From positions 5,830,501 through 5,894,500 of the forward strand of contig CM052358.1 in assembly GCA_028551475.1 (NCBI GenBank): a stretch of 64,000 nt of DNA, given 5' to 3'. The first letter of the stretch is position 1, and each line of letters starts with the position of its first letter. Positions 49,901-61,400 of the stretch are shown one piece after another. The DNA is from Casuarina equisetifolia. Taxonomy: Eukaryota > Streptophyta > Magnoliopsida > Fagales > Casuarinaceae. The position numbers were made by a program, and so were the translations under genes. Below the pieces are notes generated by a model that worked only from the letters and a program-made list of their open reading frames with translations, ran no database searches and was not told where the DNA came from.

Positions 49901-50979
49901 CTGGCATTATGGAGTAGAAGCAAACAAGAACTATCAGTCATCTCAAATAAGGTTAGCCTCACTTAGAAAATTAAGCAAGTGATTAGCTGGGAAGAACTGA
50001 GATTTCATTCATTGGTTATGTAACCTGATTTCCAAAGACTCGCATGCCCCACATGGACAAGTCTTCTTCGCTGCTTATTTCTCTCATCTACATAAAAGAG
50101 TTTGCACACTCATTTAATAAAAGAGGAATATGTAACAGGGGCACCATCTAAAACAAGAACACTATAGGAAAAGTTAATGCCTGATTTTGGCATTGATCAA
50201 TCACTTCAGTAAGCGATGCTTCTTTGGTATTGATATCCTCATCTGAGTTGTAGCTTTTCCGGGCCCTTGCTTGTTTTGACTGTCTCCCCACAAGCTTGCT
50301 TTTCTCTTTGTAGAAGTCACTCAAAAGATCATCCAACCCAATAACCTTCTTTCTGATTAATAATGAAATGATATCTCAGACTACATACTGTTTCACCAAT
50401 TTACAATAAAAAATGCGGCCCTAAAAGTTCAGTGCTTCGCAAATGAGTTCTTGTCAAAGTTAACCACTTTTGGTTGATATTAATCAGAAAAGCAGGCACG
50501 TTTGGGTTCTAAATCAATTCCAAAGATTTAATATGAATGAGAAAACTTTTTAGAAATACCCAAAAAGAGAAAGAGAAAGAGAGAGAGAGAGAAGAAGGGT
50601 GTAGGTCATTTTAAACTAAAATTGCTCCGCAATCAAGTCGAAAAGAAGGGGGGGAAAAAGAAAAAAAAACTTGAGAAATGATAGCTCAAACGATTAAGCG
50701 GGAAAATAAGGTTTTCCGTCTCACATCTCCCCAAAATCAACTTTGAGACAAGGAAAAAAGAGAGAAAAAGGAACGATATAAATGCTAATGGTTGAAAGCT
50801 CCAAAAAAAAAAAAAAAAACAGATAGACAATTGCAGTAACAATGAAGATGCAGAAGATAGGGTAAAATGAAACGAGAGCTAAGAGATATAAAGTGGGTTT
50901 CTGGTGAGAACCTTTTCTTGGTAACATCGGGATTGCTTGGAAGCACGTCTTCGAACTCAAAATCTAGAGGAACATCCAT
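43957..50979 (-). CDS. ASAP1: probable ASAP1 (SNI1-associated, NSE5/6-like SMC5/6 subunit)
   Basis: Twelve minus-strand exons: 50979-50912, 50352-50181, 50087-50025, 49900-49795, 49638-49534, 49445-49369, 49261-49156, 47574-47502, 47277-47086, 45036-44916, 44307-44080, 44004-43957. The joined frame is continuous for 452 residues. It opens MDVPLDFEFEDVLPSNPDVT, then VIGLDDLLSDFYKEKSKLV, SEEDLSMWGMRVFGNQ and PPPLDFPEPGSCMLLQSF. The rest is helical and Leu-rich, for example QLQGLVLLLYECLQSLISYF, without catalytic motifs. Identification is an inference: the sequence looks like a conserved plant single-copy protein, and its position between the DUF1635 and MFS genes matches At2g28130, which I recall as ASAP1. 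ASAP1 with SNI1 forms the loader-like arm of the SMC5/6 complex in DNA repair. Intron 2 (50180-50088) seems to start with GC, not GT. Large introns lie at 49155-47575 and 47085-45037. A TTTGGCGC site lies 73 bases upstream of the ATG. Confidence 0.85.
50571..50592. repeat. (GA)n microsatellite in intron 1 of the ASAP1-like gene
   Basis: A purine run of GA and GAAA units, followed by several A-rich runs up to 50820. These are in intron 1 (50911-50353) and would read as pyrimidine tracts in the transcript. Confidence 0.8.
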
Positions 50980-51051
50980 CTTTCGCCTTCCTTCTCTACT
51001 TCGACAAAAATTATGAGGTTTCTCCTTTTCCGCATTTTATAGGGGAGTGGA

Positions 51052-51059
51052 GCGCCAAA
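51052..51059 (-). promoter_or_regulatory. E2F-type site upstream of the ASAP1-like gene
   Basis: GCGCCAAA on the plus strand, that is TTTGGCGC in the gene's direction, an exact match to the E2F consensus TTTSSCGC. It ends 73 bases before the start codon at 50979. A genome-maintenance gene under E2F control would be expected. Confidence 0.6.
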
Positions 51060-54000
51060 CCGTGCGGGGCCTTCAAACTTCAAAACGCTTCAGCAGTACG
51101 CCGGACCAAACTGGAATAGATGACACGTCAGATCCATTTCCCTTGAATTTTAGTTTCTCCGAGTTTATAATGTTTTCTGTTCGTTTTGCAAATGTATGTT
51201 ATTTTCTAAAACATCATGTATATTATGTTGAAACTAAAAAAAATCAAGCTCTTTTTATTAACAAGGTTGAGTTTAATTAGATAGATTAAACTTAAGCTGG
51301 AATGATTAGTCTTTAAATTTATTTGAAAATTGTCCACTCTAATAGAAAATTAAGCAAGTCGATCACTTTTTAGGTCATTGATAAGCTAGTATGCTTGAGA
51401 CTTCTTAATTCTCATGAATATTATTACCTTTAAAGGGTCTCGCATATAACATTAGTAAACTTTATTGTTGATGTCTTTACAAACATATGAGAATTGGGTT
51501 ACTACGATTTGTTAGAATAGGATGATATATGAATATGTTTAGTTAAGTAAGAATGAGAAGGCTATTAGACTAAAAATCTTTTAATTTCTGTATATTTTTA
51601 TTGTGAACCAAGTGGTTGAAAATGTTATCAATCAAACATTAAAAACTCAATAATTCCTTTAGAAAAACATTACTAGGTAAGAATATTAAATGTTAGACCC
51701 GTCTTCAAAGAATTGAGGCATAAGATTTAAAGTATATTCATGTTCTTGTAGCATGGTGGTTCAGTTTTACTCTATTTAGTTTGGGTCATAGAGTGGGTAC
51801 TTGGTCTAGCGAATTGTATGGGTCCATCGAAATCATCCCACCTAAATGGGAGGATAGTACTTTAATTACTTTTATGTAAACCTTCTAGTCTTGTAATGAA
51901 TTTCTCCCTTTATGAGAATAGATTGGATTTGAACCTTTACAATCCGTTAGGCATCATACCTAAATCTCCAGGAAACACTTTTTATCATATTTTTGTCGTC
52001 CTGCAAATGCAAATACAGCTGTGTACTTCGCCAACTTGGAAACTTTCTTCAATTGATGATCAGAACTTTATGTTATAAGCAATGACTTTAGTATCATAGA
52101 GTGGTTAAGTCTAATGCTTTTATTTTAAGAAATTTGTTGAGATTGTCTAATGAATTCTTCCTAATTAAGACAATATATGTGTATATTATTGAGATATGGA
52201 TGGGTAACATACAAGAAGCTACGATTATATAGTATCATATATTGGTTAAATTTAATTGTTGCATTTCTAGAAGATATTTTACTATATAAATTCTTCACAA
52301 ATAGAATCAAACATGTATACGTAGATATTTCTCATTGCAAGATTCCTACATCACTCATTATTTAGAGGAAATAAATGAACCTTCATTGAAACAAGTCTTG
52401 GTGGATCTTTCATACAACAGTTGATATATATTACAAAGTCAACAATGTTTTGACTGTGTTAAAGGAGTTACTTTCAGAAGATGTTTATTGTCGGATTAAT
52501 CATTACAAGGCCGTAATCCGTTTCATAAAATTTTTTTTTGTCGTAGATCATCTTCCATACCGTCTTCGTTATTAATGTCTTCTTTCCTCCATAAAAACGG
52601 ATGTGGTAGTTGATTTCGTTGTTGGAAAATCGTGGTAAAGGCAATTACTTCGATTAATGGAATGTCTTGTTTGTAGCATGACATAGTAATTTTAACTAGT
52701 TTGGATATTAACAAAGAGTGCATCCAAAAAAAAAAGAGAGTAAATGAAACAATAAATAATCTTTAATCAATTTATTTATGTATAAATACCGTAAAAAATG
52801 CCTTCATTGAAACATATTAAATCACTTAGGATATCAAGTATAAAAAAATCCACAATTGGTTGATTGAAAAGAGTTTCTTAGAAAAATAAGAAAAACCTAT
52901 TTTCAAATTTTATGTACCAAAAGACCGAGCCTTGAACCTTGAGCCTTGGTAGCTCAATGACATTCTGGGTCGATCATATGAGAGGCCAAGATTTGACACT
53001 TACCTTCCGGATGAATTCCCCAAATTTCCTTACTCACATTCCCTATATATATAAAAGAGGAATGGGCAGTTTTACTTATCAGCCACAACTAATTTTTACA
53101 AGGAAACTTACTAAAAACTCTTAATGGCATGGTATGATAATCCATTTTGTATTATATACTAAAAATAAAAGATAACCTTAAGCTGAAACAAATAAAATGA
53201 AGAGAGAATACTCTTCTTACAATAGAAAAGAAGGCAGTTACAATAATCATATAACAAATTTACTTTTCCAATAGTATTTCAAGAAAGTCACATGAAGTAA
53301 TATCTCAAATAGTAATACAACCACGCTTAAGAAGATACTTGGGATGAGGCATTGCGAAGAGAGGTGAAAAGGTCTTTGGGTTTTCGGTGGTTTGTGTAGG
53401 TCTCATGTTATCAAATTCCTTCAAATACGAGAAGATCTGTTTTAGAATTTCCATCAAATGCCTTTAAAGATTTCTCTAAAAAAGTCCCACTATACCAAGC
53501 AATACCAAAAGCTCGTGAACCCCCCTCCATAATCGGGAATTGACGCGGATCCAGGAACCACTCCTCTTAGAGCTTGAAGGGGAACTTCGGTGGTGGCTCT
53601 CGGTTGCTTTTGTTATATTCTTTTCTTCCTTGTTTTTCTCTTGGTAGCTTTATAAAACCAAATTTTCATTAATAATTAGTTATTTCTCATATTCCAAAAA
53701 GTTAATTCAATGGAAAGAGTAGTTAAGTTTTCTCAACGTAGAAAAATGAAGTCTATTATAATTAATGACATAAAGATTGAAAGAACATGATTAAATATCA
53801 TGAGAAGAATGGAAAATTGCTTGCTAAAATTGAAAGCTTAGGTTTATTAAAAGCATAATGAAATAAGGGGATTAATTTGATAATTTCCATTAAGTGGACA
53901 TATAACAATGTGAAAAAGTAAGATTTTATCCATTCTTTTAAATCTTATGGGCACTTGGTGGATTTTATCCATTATTTTAACTCTAAGATTTTGTATCGAA

Positions 54001-54959
54001 AATAATATTTTATTAAAAATTTACTTTTAATATTTTTACTAGAAAATTTATTTCTTTCCTTAAAATTGATTTGTAAAGAGGAAAAATATGTTTTACTTTA
54101 TAAATGATTTTTAATTAGGATTCAGCTAATACGAGACACTTTACATCCTTCTTTACATGTTCATTTATAATTAACACGATTATGAGTTTCGTCACAGGAG
54201 TAACATATCTCATTTGCTACACAAGCGGATGTTATTTCCTTAACTTAAATTCTTTACGATACTAAAAAAGTTCATTTTTTTACAAACCAACTTAATAGGA
54301 GCAAACATATGTTTTATTATAAAAAAAATTCTTAACTAAGATTTAAGTAATGTATAACACTTTCTATCCCCATTTTAACAATTATCAATCTTTATAAAAT
54401 TCTAAGGTTTTTTTTTTAAAAAAAAGAAGGGAAAAAAATCTTTGGTTCACTTTCCATGTTAAGGTTCAATTAAAGATACCCAGAAAATGTAAACCCATTC
54501 TTTTTCAAATTTGAGGTCACATGGTTTTGTGCACCCAAGCATATTTCAGAGAAACTACTGTGATATGAGATGAATAATTAGTCTCATATATCCTCCACCA
54601 TCTTCGGTAGATAATGTGGTTGGGTCATGAAGTTCTTTCATAGTTATCTTGCACCCCGTGTGACGGAGTTTCGCCGTGGAACGTAAGGGCAATAGACGCT
54701 CTGCCTTGTCGCATGCATGTAGAGAGAAAATAAGAGCAATTTGTTGCCAACGATGGCCATGAGAACCATCAAACGATAACGCTTACTCTTTGACAGGGAA
54801 ACCAAAAGACAAAGGTGAGCAGTACAAAGCCATGAGATGCCAGCTCCGCCGACCTAGAATCTTTAGACCGTAACGATAAATAATTCCGAGAATGAGAGAG
54901 CAGGCAGGCTACTTTCTTCGCAGGGCATACAATAAAATATGAAATCAACACAATCGAAG
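51060..54959. other. AT-rich intergenic region between ASAP1-like and MFS gene 1
   Basis: Mostly very AT-rich with no coding signal. From 53341 rightwards it is the 3' flank of MFS gene 1, and it reappears with changes after MFS gene 2. A small region near 53700 (CAAAAAGTTAATTCAATGGA) resembles a segment of the 274-bp repeats at 58.0 and 58.4 kb. Confidence 0.55.
53341..54959. repeat. 3' flank of MFS gene 1, duplicated at 61782-62725
   Basis: GGGATGAGG at 53341 pairs with 61782, and similarity continues in patches (53651 with 62061, 53785 with 62112) up to the MFS stop codons at 54960 and 62726. The offset falls from 8441 to 7766, so copy 1 carries extra segments, mainly around 53.7 kb and 54.3-54.7 kb. 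Copy 2 has one extra segment of about 170 bases near 62523-62697. Confidence 0.85.
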
Positions 54960-56777
54960 CTATCCCGACTGCTTATCAGTTACTTTTTTTACCTGTGAAG
55001 CTTGTCCCCCGTCCTCCTTTTCTAGGTTGTGATCGCTAGTCTTTGTAGGTGCCCCTATGGGTATCGCGCTCTCTCTGAACTTCTTGTATATGTCACCCCC
55101 GTAAAATTTCCGCGTCCTTGCCACCAAAATCAACGAAACAACAGCTCCAAAGAAGGTAACAGCGGCCAGAACGATGAAAGATAGCCTATAACAATGGGCA
55201 CCAATGCAAGTCAGTTCCTTCGCCCCAGACCTCTTAATTCCCTTCCCAGCTAGATCCTTCTCCGCCTCTCTGTCGTAAAGCAGGCCTGCGACCTTCACAT
55301 TGAGGATGTACGACCCAAGTGGACTTGATAGTGCTCCGCAATTGAACAATGTAGAGTAGTACTTAAGGCCAAAAAGCTCAGAAATGATGGCGAAAAGCAA
55401 AGGCGTCTGTGCGCCGAAGGAGAATCCGATAATAATGGACGCCACATAGACAGAACCAGGGGTGGGGAAGGCGATGAGCAAATGGCCGATGCACGAAAAA
55501 AGAAGCACCAGTGTCATCATAAGGGGACGAGGAAACTTGTACCTAACAAGGAGGGTTTCAGAGATAAAACCGGAAAAGACCCTTCCGAAGTAATTCCATA
55601 TGCTAACCAGTGATACAAAGGAGCTTATAGTTTGACTTGGATATCCCAATGACTCGCCGATCTGCCCCAAGTTGTCTACTGCTGTCAAACTTGACCCGAG
55701 TCCACATATCGTTGCGAGGAGTAGAATCATCATGTCGATGCTCAGAAGCGCTTGTAAAATGGTGTAGTCTTCTCCTCTTTCTGGTTTGTCAAATATGTTT
55801 GCGAAACACAGTGTATCCGTCTTCTCTTGCTTTTTAGGAGAACAGGGCTGTGAGGTTTCTTCCTTTAACTGAACTACTTGAGGTTCCTGAGCAGTTACCT
55901 CCGCTCGAGGATCGATCCGAGGACGTTTCTCGAGGTTCCAGAGGACAAGCTCCTCTCTTATTGCAATGAGTAAAGGAACAAAGAGCATAAAGCAAACAAA
56001 AGTGGCACTTCCGGCATAGGCTGCATGGGGAAAGTGAACCAATTTCTGAAGGACAATCATGGCCAAAAGAAATAATGCGAGGACGATTGAGACATATAGG
56101 AAATGATAGAAGACTCTAAGCTCGTTCGGCTGCCTCACAACCTTTATCAGCCGGATGGTGTATACGAACACCACAGAAAGCACTGCCGGAAACCACGCGA
56201 TCAGTAGAATAAGGGAGACAGAATCGTTTCCATAGACAGCTAAGTAGATTTGGGTCATGATAGCCCCACTTAGCCCCACGAAACCCTTCAATAGCCCTAA
56301 CATAACGCCTCTGCTCTCCGGGAAGTTCTTGACGCATGTGGCTAGAGCTCCTGTATTTGCGAAGTTTTGTGAATTGGCTCCAATACAGATGTACAAGCAC
56401 ATCTGCCATACCTTCGGCTTAGCTATTTTTCCAGTGACAGCTAGCCATACCATGAAGAATCCTACGAAATTCATAGCCGAGCCAACAAGAAGCACAAACC
56501 AAGTAGGGGTTACCTCAGCTATGAGGCCGGACAGAACCCCAACATTGGCTCCAAGATCTTTGAAGAAGCCCAATAAATTGAGTGTGGATTGGTCATATCC
56601 AAGGGAGGCTTTTATCTGTTTCGAGTAGATCCCAAAAAGGTAAGTGGCACCGGCGCCGGTCATGATTAGGAAGGAGGCGAAAACCGTGAACCAGCGTCCT
56701 CGTACTACTTGAGCTGCGAAAGGGAGTAAATCTCGGCATCCGATGCCGCTGCCAGGAACGGGGAAGTTGCTGCTCAT
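54960..56777 (-). CDS. nodulin-like major facilitator superfamily transporter (copy 1)
   Basis: Uninterrupted minus-strand frame of 605 residues from the ATG of MSSNFPVPGSGIGCRDLL (the triplet three codons upstream is GTG, so it is not used). The N-terminal half is the nodulin-like domain: VVRGRWFTVFASFLIMTGAG, YLFGIYSKQIKASLGYDQ, LGANVGVLSGLIAEV, and ANSQNFANTGALATCVKNFP, about six membrane spans. After a charged cytosolic linker (about residues 280-345, with DKPERGEDYTILQALLS marking re-entry) an MFS_1 half follows, including GLGSSLTAVDNLGQIGESLG and WNYFGRVFSGFISE. It lacks introns. Family members are membrane transporters mostly without proven substrates; some are NFD4-like and others are tied to metal or sugar movement. 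The position matches Arabidopsis At2g28120. A near-identical tandem copy lies to the right. Confidence 0.93.
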   Translation of the reverse strand: MSSNFPVPGSGIGCRDLLPFAAQVVRGRWFTVFASFLIMTGAGATYLFGIYSKQIKASLGYDQSTLNLLGFFKDLGANVGVLSGLIAEVTPTWFVLLVGSAMNFVGFFMVWLAVTGKIAKPKVWQMCLYICIGANSQNFANTGALATCVKNFPESRGVMLGLLKGFVGLSGAIMTQIYLAVYGNDSVSLILLIAWFPAVLSVVFVYTIRLIKVVRQPNELRVFYHFLYVSIVLALFLLAMIVLQKLVHFPHAAYAGSATFVCFMLFVPLLIAIREELVLWNLEKRPRIDPRAEVTAQEPQVVQLKEETSQPCSPKKQEKTDTLCFANIFDKPERGEDYTILQALLSIDMMILLLATICGLGSSLTAVDNLGQIGESLGYPSQTISSFVSLVSIWNYFGRVFSGFISETLLVRYKFPRPLMMTLVLLFSCIGHLLIAFPTPGSVYVASIIIGFSFGAQTPLLFAIISELFGLKYYSTLFNCGALSSPLGSYILNVKVAGLLYDREAEKDLAGKGIKRSGAKELTCIGAHCYRLSFIVLAAVTFFGAVVSLILVARTRKFYGGDIYKKFRESAIPIGAPTKTSDHNLEKEDGGQASQVKKVTDKQSG

Positions 56778-56895
56778 TGCTGCCACCCCCCTTTTTCCTC
56801 AATTAAAGTAGCTTAAAAAACTGCAAAGTGAGACACAGAGAGAACAATATTCAGTATGGGATGATTTACGGTGTCTGTACAAGTCCCTATTTATA

Positions 56896-57020
56896 AGATT
56901 TTTGCAATCTTCATGAAATAAATTACAGTAAGAACTAAATGAATCAAATTTCCTATTAAAACGGTTTTTACGGTCTTCATGAAATAAATTATAATACGAA
57001 CTAAATGAATCAAATTGATA
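56896..57020. repeat. 66-bp tandem duplication upstream of MFS gene 1
   Basis: TCTTCATGAAATAAATTA...GAACTAAATGAATCAAATT occurs at about 56908 and again 66 bases on, with minor differences. It lies 120-240 bases before the MFS start codon, in the promoter or leader. Confidence 0.85.
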
Positions 57021-57716
57021 TTTCTTGCCTAAGATGGTCTTCGTTCGAATTCTTGCCAGCCGTGAACATTGATGATAATTTCTTTTACTTCGTAGCCGTT
57101 CTTGGAGAGACGACTTGAAGAAGAATAAACGCATTTGATGCAGTTTCCATATGAGTCTCGCCATTAAAGTTCTTGAGAAGAAAATAGATGACAAGTGGCT
57201 TGCGGCAAGGAAGAGAGAAAGCAGAGGACGACGAGAAGGGAAATGTTTTCCTTCGGAAAGAGAGTGAGTGACGGAAAGAAGAGAAGATTTGATGCTACTA
57301 GGCGGCAGGTAGAAGATTTAACATCTGTTAACTTGATCAGAGGAAATATGGGAAGAGAAAGACAACGGGAGTTTCGCTAGGATTAACTGGAGTGCAGAAA
57401 CAAAGACGCGTACTTCAGCAGATCCGCGGGAGGAGTTGAAGGATCGGTTGAAGAAACGGTACTTACGGCTTTCCCTCTTGTGGGTGGATAATAATGTAAT
57501 CCGAACTATGCTATGAACCAATGTGTAATGGGATGTGATTTGTGTCTGCAGTCATTAATAACCGCCATAAATTCTTATTTTATCGGCAAAACATAAAGAA
57601 CACAGTTTGGATAATTTATTCTGTGCTCTTATTGTTAAAAGTTACTTGTCACTATTTTCATTTCAAAAGGTTAATAAAAAATAAGTAGTCAAATCTACAT
57701 ATATGGTGAGAGTGGT

Positions 57717-57776
57717 CAAACCGGGTTATATGATAAAAAAAGTAATCAAACCGGGTTATATGATAAAAAAAAAGTA
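57717..57776. repeat. 30-bp tandem duplication
   Basis: CAAACCGGGTTATATGATAA is repeated at an offset of 30 bases, at the left border of the 274-bp array. Confidence 0.85.
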
Positions 57777-58490
57777 GTCAAACTCTCATATATATCTAAA
57801 TTATCTCACTTGTCCCTTTGACGTAAGAAAATAAAGTTGTCTTATTCCTTTTTTACTCAAATTCACATTACTTTATATGGGAGTGAGACTCCATGCCAAC
57901 TTCACACTAAAGGTCTACCCATTGCCTACCATACATTAAAGGTCTATTCATTACCTATCTCACATTAAGGGATAGTATAACAAGTTTATTTGATCAAGTC
58001 ATGGTTTGGTTTTAATAGCACTTGTCACATAATTAAGTTTTATTCTAAAAAGTCAACCTAATGGAAAAAGTAGTCAAATCTCACTTGTCTTTTTAATGTG
58101 AGAGGATAAAATTGGTATACTCTTTTTTATTCAAATTCACATTACTTTTTATGTGAATGAAACTCCTCGTCAACTCCACACTAAGGGTGTACCCATTGCC
58201 TACCATACATGAAGGGTTTGTTCATTACCTATCTCACATTAAGGCATAGTATAGCAAGACTATTTGGGTAGGGGCCCTAGCTTAGTGGTGTTTTCTAAGC
58301 CAAACCCTAACCGATAGTCCTACCGATCACGGGTTTGAATTCCCGTCCCCCCTCCCTAGGTGCGTGAGTCTAAAAAGAAAAAATAGCAAGACTATTTAGT
58401 CAAGGTTTGGTTTTAATAGCACTTGTCACAAATTAAGTTTTATTCTAAAAAGTTAACCCAATGGGAAAAATAGTCAAATCTCATTATATG
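57773..58490. repeat. tandem pair of about 274-bp AT-rich repeats
   Basis: TTCACATTACTTT (57862 and 58136), CATTGCCTACCATACAT (57920 and 58194) and other landmarks recur 274 bases apart; past the SINE the offset becomes about 401. Unit two is broken by the SINE at 58266-58382. Units share a TAAAAAGTYAACCYAATGG motif also seen, diverged, at about 53.7 kb. No terminal inverted repeats or coding capacity were seen, so the class is unknown. Confidence 0.8.
58251..58397 (+). mobile_element. tRNA-derived SINE with target site duplication
   Basis: Element body 58266-58382 (117 bp), flanked by a perfect 15-bp direct repeat ATAGCAAGACTATTT at 58251-58265 and 58383-58397. Inside, TAGCTTAGTGG (58278-58288) is an exact RNA polymerase III A box, and GGTTTGAATTCC (about 58332-58343) is a B box with one C-to-T change and one extra base. 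The 3' end is A-rich (CTAAAAAGAAAAA). Box spacing of about 50 bases is normal for tRNA-type SINEs. The insertion interrupts the second unit of the 274-bp tandem repeat, while the first unit is uninterrupted, which confirms it is an insertion. Confidence 0.88.
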
Positions 58491-61400
58491 ATTAGATTAT
58501 TCCACATACCTTTTTAATACAAGAAAATCAATTTTGTTACACATTATTTTTTAATAAATTTTATCAAATGTCAAATGGATATTTAATTAAAACAAACAGA
58601 GTAAAAGAAAAACATGAAAAAGGAAATAACGATGAAAAACTGACCATAATTCTTAAATGTTTACATCTTACTATTTTTGACAGAGGAGTTATTAAGTATC
58701 TTTACGAACTCTTATGCCCATAAATTCTTTCATGGGAGTTTCAAAGTAGAAGTGTTGTAGCTTAAACACAAAGGCTCAATCTTATCTTGACAGCAATTGA
58801 TAGGCTTGATTTTTTGCGTGGGTTTTGTGACGACGATCAAGAAAGCAACTCCAAACTCTCTTTGGGCAGCCTGTTGAATTGGCCTGCGCATGTGAAAGTA
58901 GAGGATGGACTCAGGTATAACATCCTCTAGGAAGTAAGGGCGATTTAGATAGTTAGTCTGCTAATCATATCCCTGAGAACATTTCTTTCTGAGTTGGGGA
59001 GTAATCGTGATGGTAGATCAAGCTCAACTATTTGTCATGAGGCCAACAAAATGCATTTTCTTAAAAACCCAGACATGCTACGGAGAAAAGAGACACCGGG
59101 ACTATTTTTCTTTTGTTTTTGCTTTTAAAATAACTCACTCTCAAGCTTGAATTGGCTTCTTGATTAGTACCAGATTGTTTTATAGTATTAGGACGATTCG
59201 GTTTTATCCCTTAAGGTTACTAGCACCTTTTATGATAAGTCACATTGGTATCAACCAACAAAATATGAGTTCCAACAAAATTTAAACTTTGTTACAAATT
59301 TGGTGGGTCTTGTAATAATTAGTGAGTTGTTACTATTCTAAAATGATATTAGACTCGTCATGTCATCAAATTTAGGCCTTTTGATTTAGTGGTTGGGTCT
59401 GTAACATTTAGTATTAAAACCAAACTCCACATTTATAACTCAAATCACGAAAGAGTTACCTACGAAAAGGACTATAAAAAAGAATTACTTGGTAAAAAAT
59501 GTCATGGGCTAAAAGGGTACCTAAACTAAGAACTATTGACTTACACATAAGTTTAATGAAGCTAACATGTAACCAAAACTCGCCCAAGTTTTGTCTATTG
59601 CTTCTTTTGATGGGACCTTATCTCATGTGATTTTTGAGCTTTAATTGTTTTTCTTCTCGAGGTGATAATTATTTGAAAAATATAAGGGAAGTTGTGAGAA
59701 AATTATAGGGAAAAGAAGAAAAGAATACAACGGGGAACGTTTCCCATCATGAGACAAAACCAGTCCAACGAAGAACTAGATAATAATCTCCAGTGGGTGT
59801 AGGCCTAAAGCCTAATACACAACCAAAAGGCTTGGGATCGAAGCAAGAGCGAAAGGGCCTTGACGAGAAGGCCGAGAGCAAATAAAGGGTAGTAGTGGAT
59901 GTGAAGAAGGAAACGTTGGCCATGTTAGTGTAATTGGTTGCAGGAACATTGCTGGAAAATGGACCGAGTAGAGGCGAATCAATGATGACATTACGAAACG
60001 GTCGGGCTCTACTACTAGGATGAGGAGGATGCTTGCAGAAAAGGCCCCTATAAACAAAATGGAGGCAACACAAATAACTAAATAAATAAATATTTAAAGA
60101 AAGCCACAGATCCCTCGTGGACAATGTCTTGACTCCTAACGAGTTTTGTACAAAGTCTGTTTCCTTAGCTGAGACAGCAACAACTGAAGGGTTTAAGAAC
60201 AAGGACTGGGGACAGTCGATGAATGAAAGAAGATTGGCAAGGAAGGTTGAAGAGTGCGAAGGGGATTGAAGATCAGTGCAAATGAAAACGCTGAAAAGTG
60301 AGCGGAATGGAGCTTGGGAGGCTCAAAGAAGTTGTATGGTGAGAGGATGACAAAAATGAAGAATATTCATGTTGGGTTAAGAGTAAAAGATAACTCGAGG
60401 AATAACTAGAATTTGATGAAAGAAGAATAGGCATATGTTGCAGTTTGGTGTTTGCATAAGACACTTCAATTGCCATATTTGTTTCATGAAGAGTGATTAT
60501 GGTTTGACATTCGGAGAGGATGTGCAATTTGAGCTTTGATTATCACCTTGTGCTTGTTTCTTGTGAGCTCTTTGTTGCTTCAGCTCCCTCTCTTGGCCTT
60601 GCTCCTTAGTGACTTTTTGTTTCTCCTCCTTCACTTCACCCTCTTGGAAAGGTTCAGCCTGCTGTTTATCTTTGGCCTTCTTTATTGCATTCTTCCTCTT
60701 CTTTCTTGCCTACCTTCCTACATAAATCTAAGGGCTTGAAGAGAATTCAAAGACTCTCGATGTTGCCTCTTGTTGCATTGGCCCTATATACCTTATCCCC
60801 GTTGGTTCCCTCTATGCTAGACTTGCTCAAGCTAGAGCTCAACCAAGCTTTAAAGCACAATCGAGTGCAGGTGAAACCTCCGAGGGGTTGTTTATTCATT
60901 TCCATAACTAGCTGGATCATCAAGGTCCATCCCTTCCACGTAAGACACCATATTTTTAGCTTTTACATGGTTCTCGGTGGCATGCTTAGTTGGCCGAGAA
61001 CTTGATGCATCCCTTACAATTCCCTAGTCCTTTTCCTCCTAAGCTAGGATGGCAAACGCATTTTTTGTAACAAACTCATCCAAGACAGTGGCTTGTTCTT
61101 CCTTCCTTACTGTTGGAGGTCATTTCCCAACAAACATTTGTTGAGAATCCTAGTATAACCAACTTTATTCTTTCACATTAAAAAAGTAAATAAAATCATT
61201 CAGTTATATAAAAGAGCTTAACTATTTTTTTTAATTGATTAACCTTTTAGAATGAAACTCAAGCTTGTAACAAGTGATATTTAAACTACGCCATAGCTTA
61301 ATGGGCTTATAATTGCTATCTCTTATTGTGATGTGTGCAGCGGGCTCATCCAGCAGCACTTACACCTAGTATGTTTTTGTGTGGGATTATTAGTGGGCCT

